Positions 32,452-32,585 of a stretch of DNA of 32,585 nucleotides are shown one piece after another (the first letter of the stretch is position 1; the number at the start of each line of letters is the position of its first letter). Made by a program: the position numbers and the translations under genes. This DNA comes from a virus: IMG/VR virus record IMGVR_UViG_3300030085_002621, positions 1 to 32,585 of that record; one strand, 5' to 3'. The notes beneath the pieces were generated by a model. That model made no database searches, was not told the origin of the DNA, and saw nothing but the letters and a program-made list of their open reading frames with translations.

Positions 32452-32585
32452 TTATTCGGCATTAATGCAACGGGGATCACATGGATTTTTACCACAATTT
32501 TCACATGATTCACGTTCTTTTGCCGTTTTCCAGAAATATTCGTCTTCACGACCCATTCCAAGTCGGTCATAACCATTTTCAACAC
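32452..32585 (-). CDS. C-terminal part of a four-cysteine (zinc-ribbon-like) small protein (partial)
   Basis: The minus strand is open from the right edge to TAA at 32452-32454. The 44 visible residues, starting VENGYDRLGMGREDEYFWKT, end with ESCENCGKNPCDPRCINAE. The pattern CxxCxxxxCxxxC is a likely zinc-binding knuckle at the extreme C-terminus. The start lies outside the window. I recognise it only as a type of short conserved phage protein with no role. A late promoter motif begins a few bases after its stop, so it belongs to the preceding transcript or is read through. Codon choice and AT content are like its neighbours. Confidence 0.72.
   Translation of the reverse strand, partial: VENGYDRLGMGREDEYFWKTAKERESCENCGKNPCDPRCINAE

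Overview
This window is a stretch of the virion-structure region of a T4-like marine myovirus. Gene content and order point to the cyanophage-type T4-like phages. A pelagiphage or related marine host cannot be excluded from the sequence alone. Reasons: an AT-rich genome; recognisable homologues of T4 gp25, gp6, gp7, gp8, gp13, gp14, gp15 and gp16; a DUF4815-type giant structural protein and YHYH-type motifs; and a consistent set of T4-type late promoter motifs (NATAAATA / CCTAAATA). Every gene I can support lies on the minus strand, so transcription runs from the right edge to the left. Coding density is very high: the longest non-coding gap is 69 bases, and several genes overlap by one base (TGATG or TAATG).

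Layout in the direction of transcription. At the right edge is the end of a small four-cysteine protein (32585-32452), then a late promoter and an 80-residue unknown protein (32382-32140). A second late promoter starts the baseplate wedge group: gp25 (32107-31706), gp6 (31701-29770) and a 4920-residue protein (29768-15006). The N-terminus of that protein matches the part of T4 gp7 that carries the FYSTKG...FKVLY segment. A perfect TATAAATA late promoter then precedes gp8 (14976-13414), a 2471-residue DUF4815-type structural protein (13414-5999) and two small proteins of 66 and 57 residues. Another late promoter precedes a 112-residue beta-rich protein, a 195-residue fibre-like protein, the neck proteins gp13 and gp14, the tail completion protein gp15 and the small terminase gp16. 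A last late promoter, inside the end of gene 16, precedes a basic protein of at least 367 residues that runs off the left edge.

The genes together build the baseplate wedge (gp25, gp6, gp7-like, gp8), its peripheral parts and probable fibres (DUF4815 protein, 112- and 195-residue proteins), the head-tail joint (gp13, gp14, gp15) and the packaging start (gp16). The T4 wedge-periphery genes 9, 10, 11 and 12 are not recognisable here; the giant proteins occupy their place.

The most interesting material is (i) the 4920-residue gp7-like protein, a mosaic with a YHYH-type motif, a dockerin/EF-hand module, four tandem ~86-residue repeats, four 18-residue repeats and internal duplications; (ii) small modules shared among gp14, gp8, the DUF4815 protein and the gp7-like protein, as if repeat cassettes had moved among structural genes; (iii) EF-hand-type loops in both gp7-like and gp15; and (iv) the unusual basic gene directly after gene 16, with a possible DUF6321-like end. 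I saw no tRNA genes, insertion sequences, CRISPR arrays or attachment sites.
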